DNA of 8,512 nt from an uncultured Collinsella sp. (GTDB lineage Bacteria; Actinomycetota; Coriobacteriia; Coriobacteriales; Coriobacteriaceae): the NCBI GenBank assembly GCA_902479075.1, contig CABSNK010000037.1, forward strand, positions 1 through 8,512, given 5' to 3'. Shown in pieces: positions 1 to 5,730 of the stretch. The notes below the pieces were generated by a model. That model did not search any database and was not told where the DNA came from. It was given only the letters and a program-made list of their open reading frames with translations. Position 1 is the first letter of the stretch. Every line of letters starts with the position of its first letter. The translations under genes were made by a program, and so were the position numbers.

Positions 1-29
1 CGGCAGCGTCAGATGTGTATAAGAGACAG
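1..29 (+). other. Nextera adapter remnant (artefact)
   Basis: These bases match the last 29 nt of the Illumina Nextera/Tn5 read-1 adapter. Bases 11-29 are the 19-bp Tn5 mosaic end AGATGTGTATAAGAGACAG. Bases 1-10 (CGGCAGCGTC) are the synthetic tail that precedes it in the kit oligonucleotide, which a natural Tn5 insertion would not carry. This is untrimmed library sequence at a contig end, not genomic DNA. Confidence 0.97.
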
Positions 30-83
30 ACCCCACCACTCCACCCCCTAACTATTGGGCGCCACCCCCGAGCATATGTTCGA

Positions 84-103
84 AAACACAATATGTTGTG
101 TTT
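84..103. promoter_or_regulatory. AT-rich perfect dyad, possible operator
   Basis: AAACACAA and TTGTGTTT form a perfect 8-bp inverted repeat around a 4-nt centre (TATG). The low GC content in a GC-rich setting, and the short spacer, look more like a dimeric repressor site than a terminator. ATATGTT occurs both here and just upstream at about 74-80. No target gene is visible, so the role is a guess. Confidence 0.3.
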
Positions 104-108
104 AATGC

Positions 109-142
109 AAAGGCGGGATGCCACCTGTAGCACCCCGCCTTT
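109..142. terminator. Terminator-like hairpin, either strand
   Basis: The arms AAAGGCGGG (109-117) and CCCGCCTTT (134-142) are perfectly complementary over 9 bp around a 16-nt loop. The A/T ends give a short U3 run on either strand, the usual form of a bidirectional terminator, but the U-tract is weak. It could be a second stop for transcription leaving xerD, or the end of an unseen rightward gene. Confidence 0.4.
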
Positions 143-270
143 CAACCTCAACCTTCAAGTTGACCTTGAGGCGATTTTTATGTCCCTTTACATCCCGTTC
201 ACATCGCCCCCAAACTCTCCCACGCGCGGCATGTGCACCCCGCCGCGCCATTGGCCGGTGGCGCAAAATG

Positions 271-332
271 GGACGGACCCCCGATTGCCAAAACGTGCGC
301 AACAGCACGTTCCAGCAATCGGGGGTCCGTCC
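271..332 (-). terminator. 62-nt long-stem palindrome, probable pyrG-xerD terminator
   Basis: Bases 271-288 and 315-332 are perfect reverse complements over 18 bp (right arm GCAATCGGGGGTCCGTCC). A second 7-bp stem, AACGTGC/GCACGTT (292-298, 305-311), sits inside. On the minus strand the structure starts 33 nt after the xerD stop and is followed by CATTTTG, so it can act as an intrinsic terminator. The stem is far longer than termination needs, so it may also be a dispersed palindromic repeat. Confidence 0.6.
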
Positions 333-365
333 TCGGATAGCATGTAATCGCAGCTCAGCAGCGTA

Positions 366-1307
366 TTAGCGATGTGCCAGCGGGTGGGCCGCCAGGTAAA
401 CCTCAGTCAGCTGCGTACGATCGACATGCGTGTAGACCTGCGTCGTCGATATATCGGCGTGTCCCAAGATCTCCTGCAGCACGCGAAGGTCCGCGCCGCC
501 CGCGAGCATATGGGTGGCAAAGGAGTGGCGCAACGTGTGCGGATGGAGTCCCACCAACCCCACCTGGCGTCCGTAGCGCTCGCATATGACGTGAACACCC
601 TGACGCGACAGACGCCCGCCGTTCTTGTTTAAAAAGACCGCCGGCGTCTCTGTCCCACGAGCATGAGCCGCCAGAAGTCGGCGCCCATCACATATATAGT
701 GCGTCAGGGCACGCGCCGCGCTTCCCACCAAAGGGACCAGACGCTCCTTGGAGCCCTTGCCGCGAACCAGCACAAAGCCGTCATCGGCATGGATATCACT
801 CACATCGAGCCCCACCAGCTCGCTCACGCGCAGGCCGCACCCATACAGCACTTCCAAGATAGCGCGATCGCGCAGACCCATCTCACCATCCGGAAAATCC
901 TGGTCGAGCAATGCCGAAACATCCTCCACCGAAAGGCACTCCGGCAGGCGCTCGGCCTTTTTTGGCAAACGCAACGCCGCCGTAGGATTTTGGGTCACGG
1001 CCCCATCGCGCACCAAAAAGGCATACAGGCCTTTGACGGCAGCGAGCGCGCGCTCCACCGAGGCATCGGAATAGCCCCCATCGCGCCGATCGGCGATAAA
1101 GTCCTCAATGACCCGCCGACTCACGTCCTCAAAGGACGCAATGCCCGTCCGCTCCAGATATGCACAGTAGGTCGTCAGGTCTCGGCGATAGGCGGCAATC
1201 GTGTTACGCGCCAAGCCCCGCTCGACTGCAAGGTAATCAAGAAACTCCCCCGCCGCCACAGCGAGCGGCGAAGGAGCTTCTCCGATATGTTCCCGGTTCG
1301 CCGGCAA
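366..1307 (-). CDS. xerD: Site-specific tyrosine recombinase XerD
   Basis: This is a tyrosine recombinase that, with a partner such as XerC, resolves chromosome dimers at dif sites. The N-terminal SAM-like core-binding domain covers about residues 15-105 and the catalytic domain about 125-305. All six catalytic residues are visible with E. coli-like spacing: Arg160 (GLRVSEL), Lys184 (GKGSKER), His257 and Arg260 (HTLRH), His283 (LGHAD) and the nucleophile Tyr292 (QVYTHV). It begins 2 nt after the pyrG stop, so the two genes are presumably co-transcribed. The listed start is TTG with a poorly placed ribosome site. A GTG at 1257-1259 would give 297 residues, close to the usual XerD length, and is a real alternative. 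XerC is a less likely name; the tail AAHPLA is also XerC-like, so the paralogue assignment rests partly on the pyrG neighbourhood. Confidence 0.93.
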   Translation of the reverse strand: MPANREHIGEAPSPLAVAAGEFLDYLAVERGLARNTIAAYRRDLTTYCAYLERTGIASFEDVSRRVIEDFIADRRDGGYSDASVERALAAVKGLYAFLVRDGAVTQNPTAALRLPKKAERLPECLSVEDVSALLDQDFPDGEMGLRDRAILEVLYGCGLRVSELVGLDVSDIHADDGFVLVRGKGSKERLVPLVGSAARALTHYICDGRRLLAAHARGTETPAVFLNKNGGRLSRQGVHVICERYGRQVGLVGLHPHTLRHSFATHMLAGGADLRVLQEILGHADISTTQVYTHVDRTQLTEVYLAAHPLAHR

Positions 1308-1309
1308 CC

Positions 1310-2971
1310 TTAGTCCATCGCACGATTCATGGGCGTCACCTGTAGGCGATCGACGCCCTCATGCTGGCCAATCGAGGCACGCACGAACTCTCGGAATAGC
1401 GGCTGAGGATTGGTGGGGCGGCTCTTAAACTCGGGGTGAGCCTGGGTGGCCACGAACCACGGGTGCACATCGCGCGGCAGCTCGACCATCTCGACCAGAC
1501 GCTCATCAGGCGAAAGACCCGAGATGACAAGACCGGCGTCCTCGAGCTGATCGCGGAAGGCATTGTTGAACTCAAAACGGTGACGGTGGCGCTCGTAGAC
1601 AAGCTCCTCGCCATACGCCTCACGCGCGAGGGTATCGGCAGCGAGCTTGCACGGATAGGCGCCCAGGCGCATGGTGCCGCCCTTCTCGGTCACGTCCTCC
1701 TGCGAGCTCATCAAGTCGATGACGCTAAACGGACCGTCCGGATCAAACTCGGAGGAGCTGGCACCGGCAAGGCCGACAACGTTGCGGGCGAACTCGCACA
1801 CGGCAACCTGCATACCCAGGCAAATGCCCAGATACGGAATCTTGTGCTCGCGAGCAAACTCGGCAGCAAGGATCTTGCCCTCCAGGGCGCGCTTGCCAAA
1901 GCCGCCGGGAACCAGGATGCCCGATGCGTCGCCCAGAACCTCATTGACGTTTTCGGCATCGAGGCTCTCACCATCGACCAGCTGCACATCTACGTGACGA
2001 TCGTAGAAAACGCCCGCGTGATGCAGGGCCTCGATAACCGACAGATATGCATCGGGAAGCTGGGTGTACTTTCCCACGACGGCAACCTTAACCTTATCGG
2101 CGTGATGGTTGGCATGGTTTTGCTTGCGCAGGAACTCATTCCATGCGCTCATATCGCGCTCGCGCGGATCGAGGCCAAGGCGCTCGCAAATGCGCAGGTC
2201 AAAGTCCTGCTCCGCGAGCAGCTGCGGCACGTCGTAAATGCTCGCGCAATCCTCGTTGGTAAAGACACAGTCGGTGTCGACGTCGCAGAAACTCGCGATC
2301 TTGCCGCGGATAGCGTCATCAATATGGTGATCGGAGCGCAGCACAATAATGTCGGGCTGGATACCAAAGCTGCGCAGCTCCTTGACGGAGTGCTGCGTGG
2401 GCTTGGTCTTAACCTCGTGGGCGGCGGCGATATAGGGAACGAGCGATACGTGGATGTAGCAGACGTTCTCGGGACCGGCCTCCTTGCGGTACTGGCGGAT
2501 AGCCTCCACGAACGGCTGCGACTCGATGTCGCCGATCGTGCCACCCAGCTCGGTAATGACAACGTCGGAGCCAGTCTGCTCCTCAATGCGGCGGAATTTG
2601 TCCTTGATAGCATTGGTGACGTGCGGGATCACCTGGACGGTACCGCCCAAAAAGTCACCGCGACGCTCGCGGGCAATCAGGCTCTTGTAAATGGCGCCCG
2701 TCGTAAAGTTAGAATCGCGGGTCAGGTTCTCGTCAATAAAGCGCTCGTAGTGGCCCAGGTCCAGATCGGACTCGTAGCCGTCCTCGGTCACAAAGACCTC
2801 ACCGTGCTGGAACGGGCTCATGGTACCGGGGTCGACGTTCAGATACGGGTCGGCCTTCTGCATCGTCACCTTGTAGCCGCGCGACTTGAGCAAACGGCCC
2901 AGCGATGCCGCGGTAATGCCCTTGCCCAAAGACGAAACCACGCCGCCGGTCACAAACACATGCTTAGTCAT
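1310..2971 (-). CDS. pyrG: CTP synthase (glutamine-hydrolysing)
   Basis: PyrG makes CTP from UTP, ATP and glutamine, the last step of pyrimidine nucleotide synthesis, in the cytoplasm. The 553 residues are full length for the family. The N-terminal synthetase domain (about 1-270) opens with the P-loop VVSSLGKG (Lys17) and contains the MQKADPYLNVDPGTMSP segment and ITELGGTIGDIES (Glu141). The C-terminal class I glutaminase domain (about 295-540) has the oxyanion segment PGGFGKR, nucleophile Cys384 in GICLGMQ, and His512/Glu514 in AHPEF. The ATG start has an upstream AGG at a fitting distance. The preceding gene ends in a strong terminator, so pyrG must have its own promoter within about 120 bp. 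xerD follows after 2 nt. A 687-codon open frame lies antisense to pyrG and is a composition shadow. Confidence 0.98.
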   Translation of the reverse strand: MTKHVFVTGGVVSSLGKGITAASLGRLLKSRGYKVTMQKADPYLNVDPGTMSPFQHGEVFVTEDGYESDLDLGHYERFIDENLTRDSNFTTGAIYKSLIARERRGDFLGGTVQVIPHVTNAIKDKFRRIEEQTGSDVVITELGGTIGDIESQPFVEAIRQYRKEAGPENVCYIHVSLVPYIAAAHEVKTKPTQHSVKELRSFGIQPDIIVLRSDHHIDDAIRGKIASFCDVDTDCVFTNEDCASIYDVPQLLAEQDFDLRICERLGLDPRERDMSAWNEFLRKQNHANHHADKVKVAVVGKYTQLPDAYLSVIEALHHAGVFYDRHVDVQLVDGESLDAENVNEVLGDASGILVPGGFGKRALEGKILAAEFAREHKIPYLGICLGMQVAVCEFARNVVGLAGASSSEFDPDGPFSVIDLMSSQEDVTEKGGTMRLGAYPCKLAADTLAREAYGEELVYERHRHRFEFNNAFRDQLEDAGLVISGLSPDERLVEMVELPRDVHPWFVATQAHPEFKSRPTNPQPLFREFVRASIGQHEGVDRLQVTPMNRAMD

Positions 2972-3090
2972 ATTGAATTACCTGCGCTTCCCGTAGAAGT
3001 TGTCCATACACATCTTACGGGTCTTCATTGTAATACTCGAGAAAGAAGCAGTTCGCCATTTTTCACCAAAGTGCTTGCATTTCTCCATCT
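2972..3090 (-). promoter_or_regulatory. pyrG promoter/leader with short open frame and dyad
   Basis: This span lies between the upstream terminator and pyrG and must contain the pyrG promoter. The best -10 candidate is the minus-strand TATTACAAT around 3027-3035; no good -35 is seen. A 16-codon open frame (2978-3028, MKTRKMCMDNFYGKRR) ends 6 nt before the pyrG ATG, and its last codon and stop include the AGG of the pyrG ribosome site. It has no clear ribosome site of its own. CCCGTA and TACGGG (2990-2995, 3016-3021) can pair inside it. The GGGC initiation region and pyrimidine attenuator known from Bacillus pyrG are not seen. Confidence 0.35.
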
Positions 3091-3123
3091 CGAAACAAAA
3101 CGCCGCCCGGGACCCGAGCGGCG
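3091..3123 (-). terminator. Intrinsic terminator after the winged-helix gene
   Basis: On the minus strand CGCCGCTCGGG and CCCGGGCGGCG (3101-3123) form a GC-rich stem with one G-U pair, followed directly by TTTTGTTT. It begins 25 nt after the stop codon and separates this gene from pyrG. Confidence 0.88.
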
Positions 3124-3148
3124 TAACAACAACTTAGGCGGCAGATCG

Positions 3149-3484
3149 CTACCGATCGGCAAGCTCGTCCCTGAGCATATCCCGAACGAGCATACCCGCG
3201 CGGATGCCTTTCAGATACCACCCGCCACGCTCGGTAAGGCAAATACCATTTGCAAGCTGGCCGCCATCCTCGCTATAACGCGAAACGACCTCGATCAAAC
3301 CGTCAGAATCCAAGCGCTCAATTGCGGCGCGGGCTCGATACGGAGACACCCCAACGTGCTCCGCAAGCGTTTTGCGCGAGAAGCCATATGTCCCGCCACT
3401 TTCGGATTGCTGGGCAATCTCCATCAACACCAGCACTTCGACACGCTTCATATCGTTGACACTCGCACGACCCTTGCCCGCCAT
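3149..3484 (-). CDS. Small winged helix-turn-helix regulator, target unknown
   Basis: This predicts a 111-residue protein that looks like a bare DNA-binding domain. Residues 35-60 (FSRKTLAEHV, then VSPYRARAAIERLDSDG) read as helix-turn-helix with the recognition helix near 47-60. LIEVVSRYSEDGGQLANGI supplies the two-strand wing, and about 88-111 forms a final helix that could dimerise. The fold resembles the MarR/PadR/GntR N-terminal type, but I cannot place it in a family. There is no ligand or enzyme domain. The ATG at 3482-3484 is chosen because AGAGGAG lies 6 nt upstream; a GTG at 3538 would add 18 residues without a good site. Terminators on both sides make it a single-gene unit. Its target could be its own promoter or the neighbouring pyrG or DUF1846 gene, but nothing here decides. 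Confidence 0.8.
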   Translation of the reverse strand: MAGKGRASVNDMKRVEVLVLMEIAQQSESGGTYGFSRKTLAEHVGVSPYRARAAIERLDSDGLIEVVSRYSEDGGQLANGICLTERGGWYLKGIRAGMLVRDMLRDELADR

Positions 3485-3490
3485 GGCAGC

Positions 3491-3497
3491 CTCCTCT
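3491..3497 (-). promoter_or_regulatory. Strong ribosome binding site fixing the wHTH gene start
   Basis: The minus strand reads AGAGGAG 6 nt before the ATG at 3484. This is the best Shine-Dalgarno match in the window and favours the 111-residue product over the 129-residue GTG-initiated one. Confidence 0.85.
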
Positions 3498-3600
3498 AAC
3501 CGAGCACGAGCATCCAGCGCGCCGTGCACGACCGACACACCTCACGATGGCAGGTAATATCCATCATGCGGCATCCCGCTAAGGATGAAACAGTTACGAT

Positions 3601-3659
3601 TATTGTATACCGCCCAAATTGTTTTTAGGCAGGTAAACGGCTATTTTTCGCCGAAATAG
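3601..3659 (-). promoter_or_regulatory. Candidate promoter and upstream dyad of the wHTH gene
   Basis: The minus strand carries GTATACAATA at 3601-3610, a plausible -10 region about 115 nt before the start codon, with only a weak -35. Just upstream, CTATTT and AAATAG (3641-3646, 3654-3659) form a 6-bp dyad with a 7-nt centre in an AT-rich patch. The placement would suit an operator, perhaps for autoregulation. This is inferred from position only. Confidence 0.35.
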
Positions 3660-3673
3660 ACGCTTTATTGATC

Positions 3674-3706
3674 AAAAAGCCGTACCGGGCGCTAACCCGA
3701 TACGGC
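3674..3706 (-). terminator. Intrinsic terminator of the DUF1846 gene
   Basis: On the minus strand GCCGTATCGGG, a 6-nt loop (TTAGCG) and CCCGGTACGGC form an 11-bp stem with one T-G pair (3679-3706), followed directly by T5. It starts 34 nt after the stop codon. Confidence 0.9.
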
Positions 3707-3740
3707 CAAAATGCGATGCAATTACCGCGGTACTTCAAAC

Positions 3741-5222
3741 TTAGCGATGGAAGAAACCACGACGCTCAAACTTGGGCTCGCAGCACACGTTGATGCCCAG
3801 TTTACGCAACACCGTCTCGTCCGTCGGCGAGATAATCACGCTAAAGAAGGCATCGCAACCGCGCAGCTGCTCCAGGCCCGAAAGGACACGAGCGGCCGTC
3901 TCGCTCGTAGCCGAGGTGATCGACAGCGCCATAAGCGTCTCGTCGGTGTGAAGGCGCGGGTTTTTGCTGCCCAGGAAATGCGTCTTGAGCTTGCTGATGG
4001 GCTCGATCGCCTCGTCGCTGATGACTTCAAGCTCAAGGTCGACGCCCGAAACATGCTTGAGAGCGTTCATAATGAGCGAACTTGCGGCGCCCAGGCGCGT
4101 GGAGGTCTTACCGGTCACCACGGAACCGTCCGGCATGACCATGGCGCCCACGGGACCACCCGTCAGCTGCTCCCTGGTTAGGGCCGCCGAGCGCGCCGGT
4201 GAGTAGTTCTTATCGATGCCGGCCTTCTTCATAATAATCTTGAGACGGTCGACTTGCTCATCGCCCACACCGGTACGGCGCACATTTTCGACCGCGGTAA
4301 AGTAGCGGCGGACGATCTCCATCTTGGAAGCGTCGCGGCAGGCATCGTCATCGGTGATGGCAAAGCCGACCATATTGACGCCCATGTCCGTGGGACTCTG
4401 GTAGGGGCTCTTGCCTAGGATCTTTTCCATCAGGGCACGGACCACCGGGAAGGCCTCGACGTCGCGGTTGTAGTTGACCGTGGTCTTGTTGTAGGCCTCA
4501 AGGTGAAAGGAATCGATGATGTTGGCATCGTCGAGGTCCGCCGTGGCGGCCTCGTAGGCAATATTGACCGGATGCGTCAGGGGAAGATTCCAGACCGGGA
4601 AGGTCTCAAACTTGGCATAACCGGCGGCGGTGCCGTGCTTATGCTCGTGATACAGCTGTGAGAGGCAGGTGGCGAGCTTGCCCGAGCCAGGGCCGGGCGC
4701 CGTCACGACAACGAGCGGACGCGTGGTCTCGACGAACTCGTTCTTGCCGTAGCCTCCGTCAGAAACGATCAGATCGACGTCGTGCGGATAGCCCTCAATG
4801 GGATAGTGCAGCTTGGCGGGAATGCCGAGTGCATTCAGACGATTGCGGAAGACGTCGGCAGCGGGCTGACCGGCATACTGCGTGATAACCACGGCCGCGA
4901 CAGCAAAACCGTTGCCGCGGAACAGGTCAACCAGGCGCAAGACGTCCTCGTCATAGGTAATGCCCAGGTCGCCACGGGCCTTGTTCTTCTCGATATGGTT
5001 TGCATTGATTGCGATGATGACCTCGACGTCGTCGGCAATGCTCTTGAGCATGCGAAACTTGCTGTCCGGCTCAAAACCCGGCAGCACGCGGCTGGCATGA
5101 TAATCATCGAACAGCTTGCCGCCAAACTCCAAATACAGTTTGCCGCCAAACTGCGAGATGCGCTCCTTAATGTGAGCAGCCTGCAGCTCGATATACTTCG
5201 CGTTGTCGAAACCCTGGCGCAT
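3741..5222 (-). CDS. DUF1846 / UPF0371 family protein
   Basis: This is a 493-residue cytoplasmic protein of the DUF1846 (UPF0371) family, which has no established reaction as far as I know. Family features are the opening GFDNAKYIELQAAHIKERI, the FGGKLYLEFGGKLFDDYHASR segment near residues 25-45, and an extended conserved middle. APGPGSGK at about 175-182 resembles a Walker A loop, and VVTGKTSTRLGAASS near 368-382 is a second glycine/lysine/threonine motif. There is no signal peptide or membrane segment. I chose the ATG at 5220-5222 because GGGAG sits 6 nt upstream, a consensus TATAAT lies about 40 bp away, and family members begin near this point. An in-frame ATG at 5246 would add 8 residues but would leave a leader of under 10 nt. 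The gene has its own promoter and terminator, so context gives no pathway. Confidence 0.9.
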   Translation of the reverse strand: MRQGFDNAKYIELQAAHIKERISQFGGKLYLEFGGKLFDDYHASRVLPGFEPDSKFRMLKSIADDVEVIIAINANHIEKNKARGDLGITYDEDVLRLVDLFRGNGFAVAAVVITQYAGQPAADVFRNRLNALGIPAKLHYPIEGYPHDVDLIVSDGGYGKNEFVETTRPLVVVTAPGPGSGKLATCLSQLYHEHKHGTAAGYAKFETFPVWNLPLTHPVNIAYEAATADLDDANIIDSFHLEAYNKTTVNYNRDVEAFPVVRALMEKILGKSPYQSPTDMGVNMVGFAITDDDACRDASKMEIVRRYFTAVENVRRTGVGDEQVDRLKIIMKKAGIDKNYSPARSAALTREQLTGGPVGAMVMPDGSVVTGKTSTRLGAASSLIMNALKHVSGVDLELEVISDEAIEPISKLKTHFLGSKNPRLHTDETLMALSITSATSETAARVLSGLEQLRGCDAFFSVIISPTDETVLRKLGINVCCEPKFERRGFFHR

Positions 5223-5228
5223 GTGTGG

Positions 5229-5233
5229 CTCCC
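5229..5233 (-). promoter_or_regulatory. Ribosome binding site of the DUF1846 gene
   Basis: The minus strand reads GGGAG with a 6-nt spacer to the ATG at 5222. It supports this start over the upstream in-frame ATG at 5246, which has AGGA at a similar distance but would lie almost at the predicted transcript start. Confidence 0.5.
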
Positions 5234-5261
5234 GTCCCGTCTCCATTTAATGTCCTAGGCG

Positions 5262-5267
5262 ATTATA
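5262..5267 (-). promoter_or_regulatory. -10 box of the DUF1846 promoter
   Basis: The minus strand has a perfect TATAAT in CCGTTATAATCGCC. It would start transcription near 5255, giving a leader of about 33 nt for the ATG at 5222. No good -35 is present at 16-18 bp (GTATCG is found), so an activator or a relaxed promoter is possible. Confidence 0.5.
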
Positions 5268-5561
5268 ACGGAGCCCGCCCTCCCCGATACCCAGGCTACC
5301 AACAGGCACGAACCAAACATGCCCACCGCGACCACCGGGGACCCAAGTTAGCTACCCCAAACGCACCGCCCCACCAAGCCAAGTTGGTGCAGGGACCAAG
5401 TCACTCCGCACCAACATCGGCAGCGCCGCAGGTGGAGCATAAGTCAGCGAAAGCCCGTCAGAGCGAGCAAGGTGACGTGAAAGAGGAGGGCATAGGCCTT
5501 TTGGCCATGCCCGACGATTGAACGTCAGATTGCCGCTCTGGCGGGTTTGCAGCGTCGACCG
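5268..5561. other. Non-coding stretch with two stable inverted repeats
   Basis: I see no credible gene here. A 79-codon minus frame (5352-5591) and a 98-codon plus frame cross it, but neither has a ribosome site or a recognisable domain. Two dyads stand out: GTTGGTGC (5383-5390) with GCACCAAC (5408-5415), and GGGCATAGGCC with GGCCATGCCC around TTTT (5488-5512, one bulged A). Neither is followed by a T-run, so they are not ordinary terminators. The stretch lies beyond the arc terminator and before the DUF1846 promoter. It could be an intergenic repeat element or a structured RNA. Confidence 0.5.
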
Positions 5562-5589
5562 GTTCCGCGGTTTGGTAAAACCGCGGAAC
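5562..5589. repeat. Perfect 12-bp palindromic hairpin beyond the arc terminator
   Basis: GTTCCGCGGTTT (5562-5573) and AAACCGCGGAAC (5578-5589) are exact reverse complements around a 4-nt loop. On the minus strand it follows the T-run of the arc terminator and has no T-run of its own. It could be a back-up stop, an mRNA-end protector, or one copy of a dispersed palindrome. Confidence 0.65.
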
Positions 5590-5628
5590 AAAAAAGCGCC
5601 CCCTCCCGCGCACGGAACGAGAGGGGGC
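5590..5628 (-). terminator. Strong intrinsic terminator of the arc operon
   Basis: On the minus strand GCCCCCTCTCG (5618-5628) pairs with CGCGGGAGGGGGC (5598-5610) over about 11 bp including a U-G pair. GC and T6 follow (5590-5595). It lies about 100 nt after the transporter stop, at the end of a structured 3' untranslated region. Confidence 0.92.
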
Positions 5629-5644
5629 TAAAGGTAGGAGTCTA

Positions 5645-5730
5645 CCGGTGGGTTGACCCCACCGGACAGACGATGACCAGGTGATCCTTTACAGGATCGT
5701 CAAGGTTTCCGTGGGGTACCCGTTGGGTAC
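5645..5730 (-). other. Structured 3' UTR of the arc operon (three hairpins)
   Basis: Three perfect stems lie between the transporter stop codon and the terminator: GTACCC/GGGTAC with a 3-nt loop (5716-5730, starting at the base after the stop), GATCCT/AGGATC with a 4-nt loop (5683-5698), and CCGGTGGG/CCCACCGG with a 5-nt loop (5645-5665). None has a T-run. Together with the terminator they form a compact 3' end that might protect the mRNA or be released as a small RNA. Structure is seen; function is inferred. Confidence 0.6.

Larger units (their letters stand above)
30..365. other. Gene-free region downstream of xerD, rich in inverted repeats
   Basis: No convincing gene is seen in these 336 bases. 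The short open frames lack ribosome sites, and one runs out of the adapter. The stretch holds several dyads: an AT-rich one at 84-103, an AAAGGCGGG/CCCGCCTTT hairpin at 109-142, a weak CCTCAA/TTGAGG stem at 146-171 followed by T5 on the plus strand, a GCGCCA/TGGCGC hairpin at 245-264, and the long palindrome at 271-332. The density suggests a convergent or inter-operon boundary where transcripts end. The neighbour on the left is lost because the sequence stops at the adapter. Confidence 0.6.

Noticed and set aside
11..29. Natural Tn5-type insertion suggested by the mosaic end
   Set aside because: The adjoining 10 bases match the Nextera oligonucleotide tail, so it is a library artefact.
166..200. 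Plus-strand promoter made of TTGAGG and TACATC with 17-bp spacing
   Set aside because: Each box matches only part of the consensus, and no plus-strand gene follows.
15..347. 110-codon plus-strand frame at the left edge
   Set aside because: It begins inside the adapter and crosses several hairpins; composition is not protein-like.
1436..3499. 687-codon plus-strand open frame antisense to pyrG and the wHTH gene
   Set aside because: It mirrors pyrG codon bias, shows no family motifs, runs through the terminator and intergenic region, and the minus-strand proteins are unmistakable.
5352..5591. 79-codon minus-strand frame in the gap upstream of the DUF1846 gene
   Set aside because: It starts in the perfect palindrome and terminator tail, has no ribosome site and no recognisable domain; kept only as part of a non-coding stretch.
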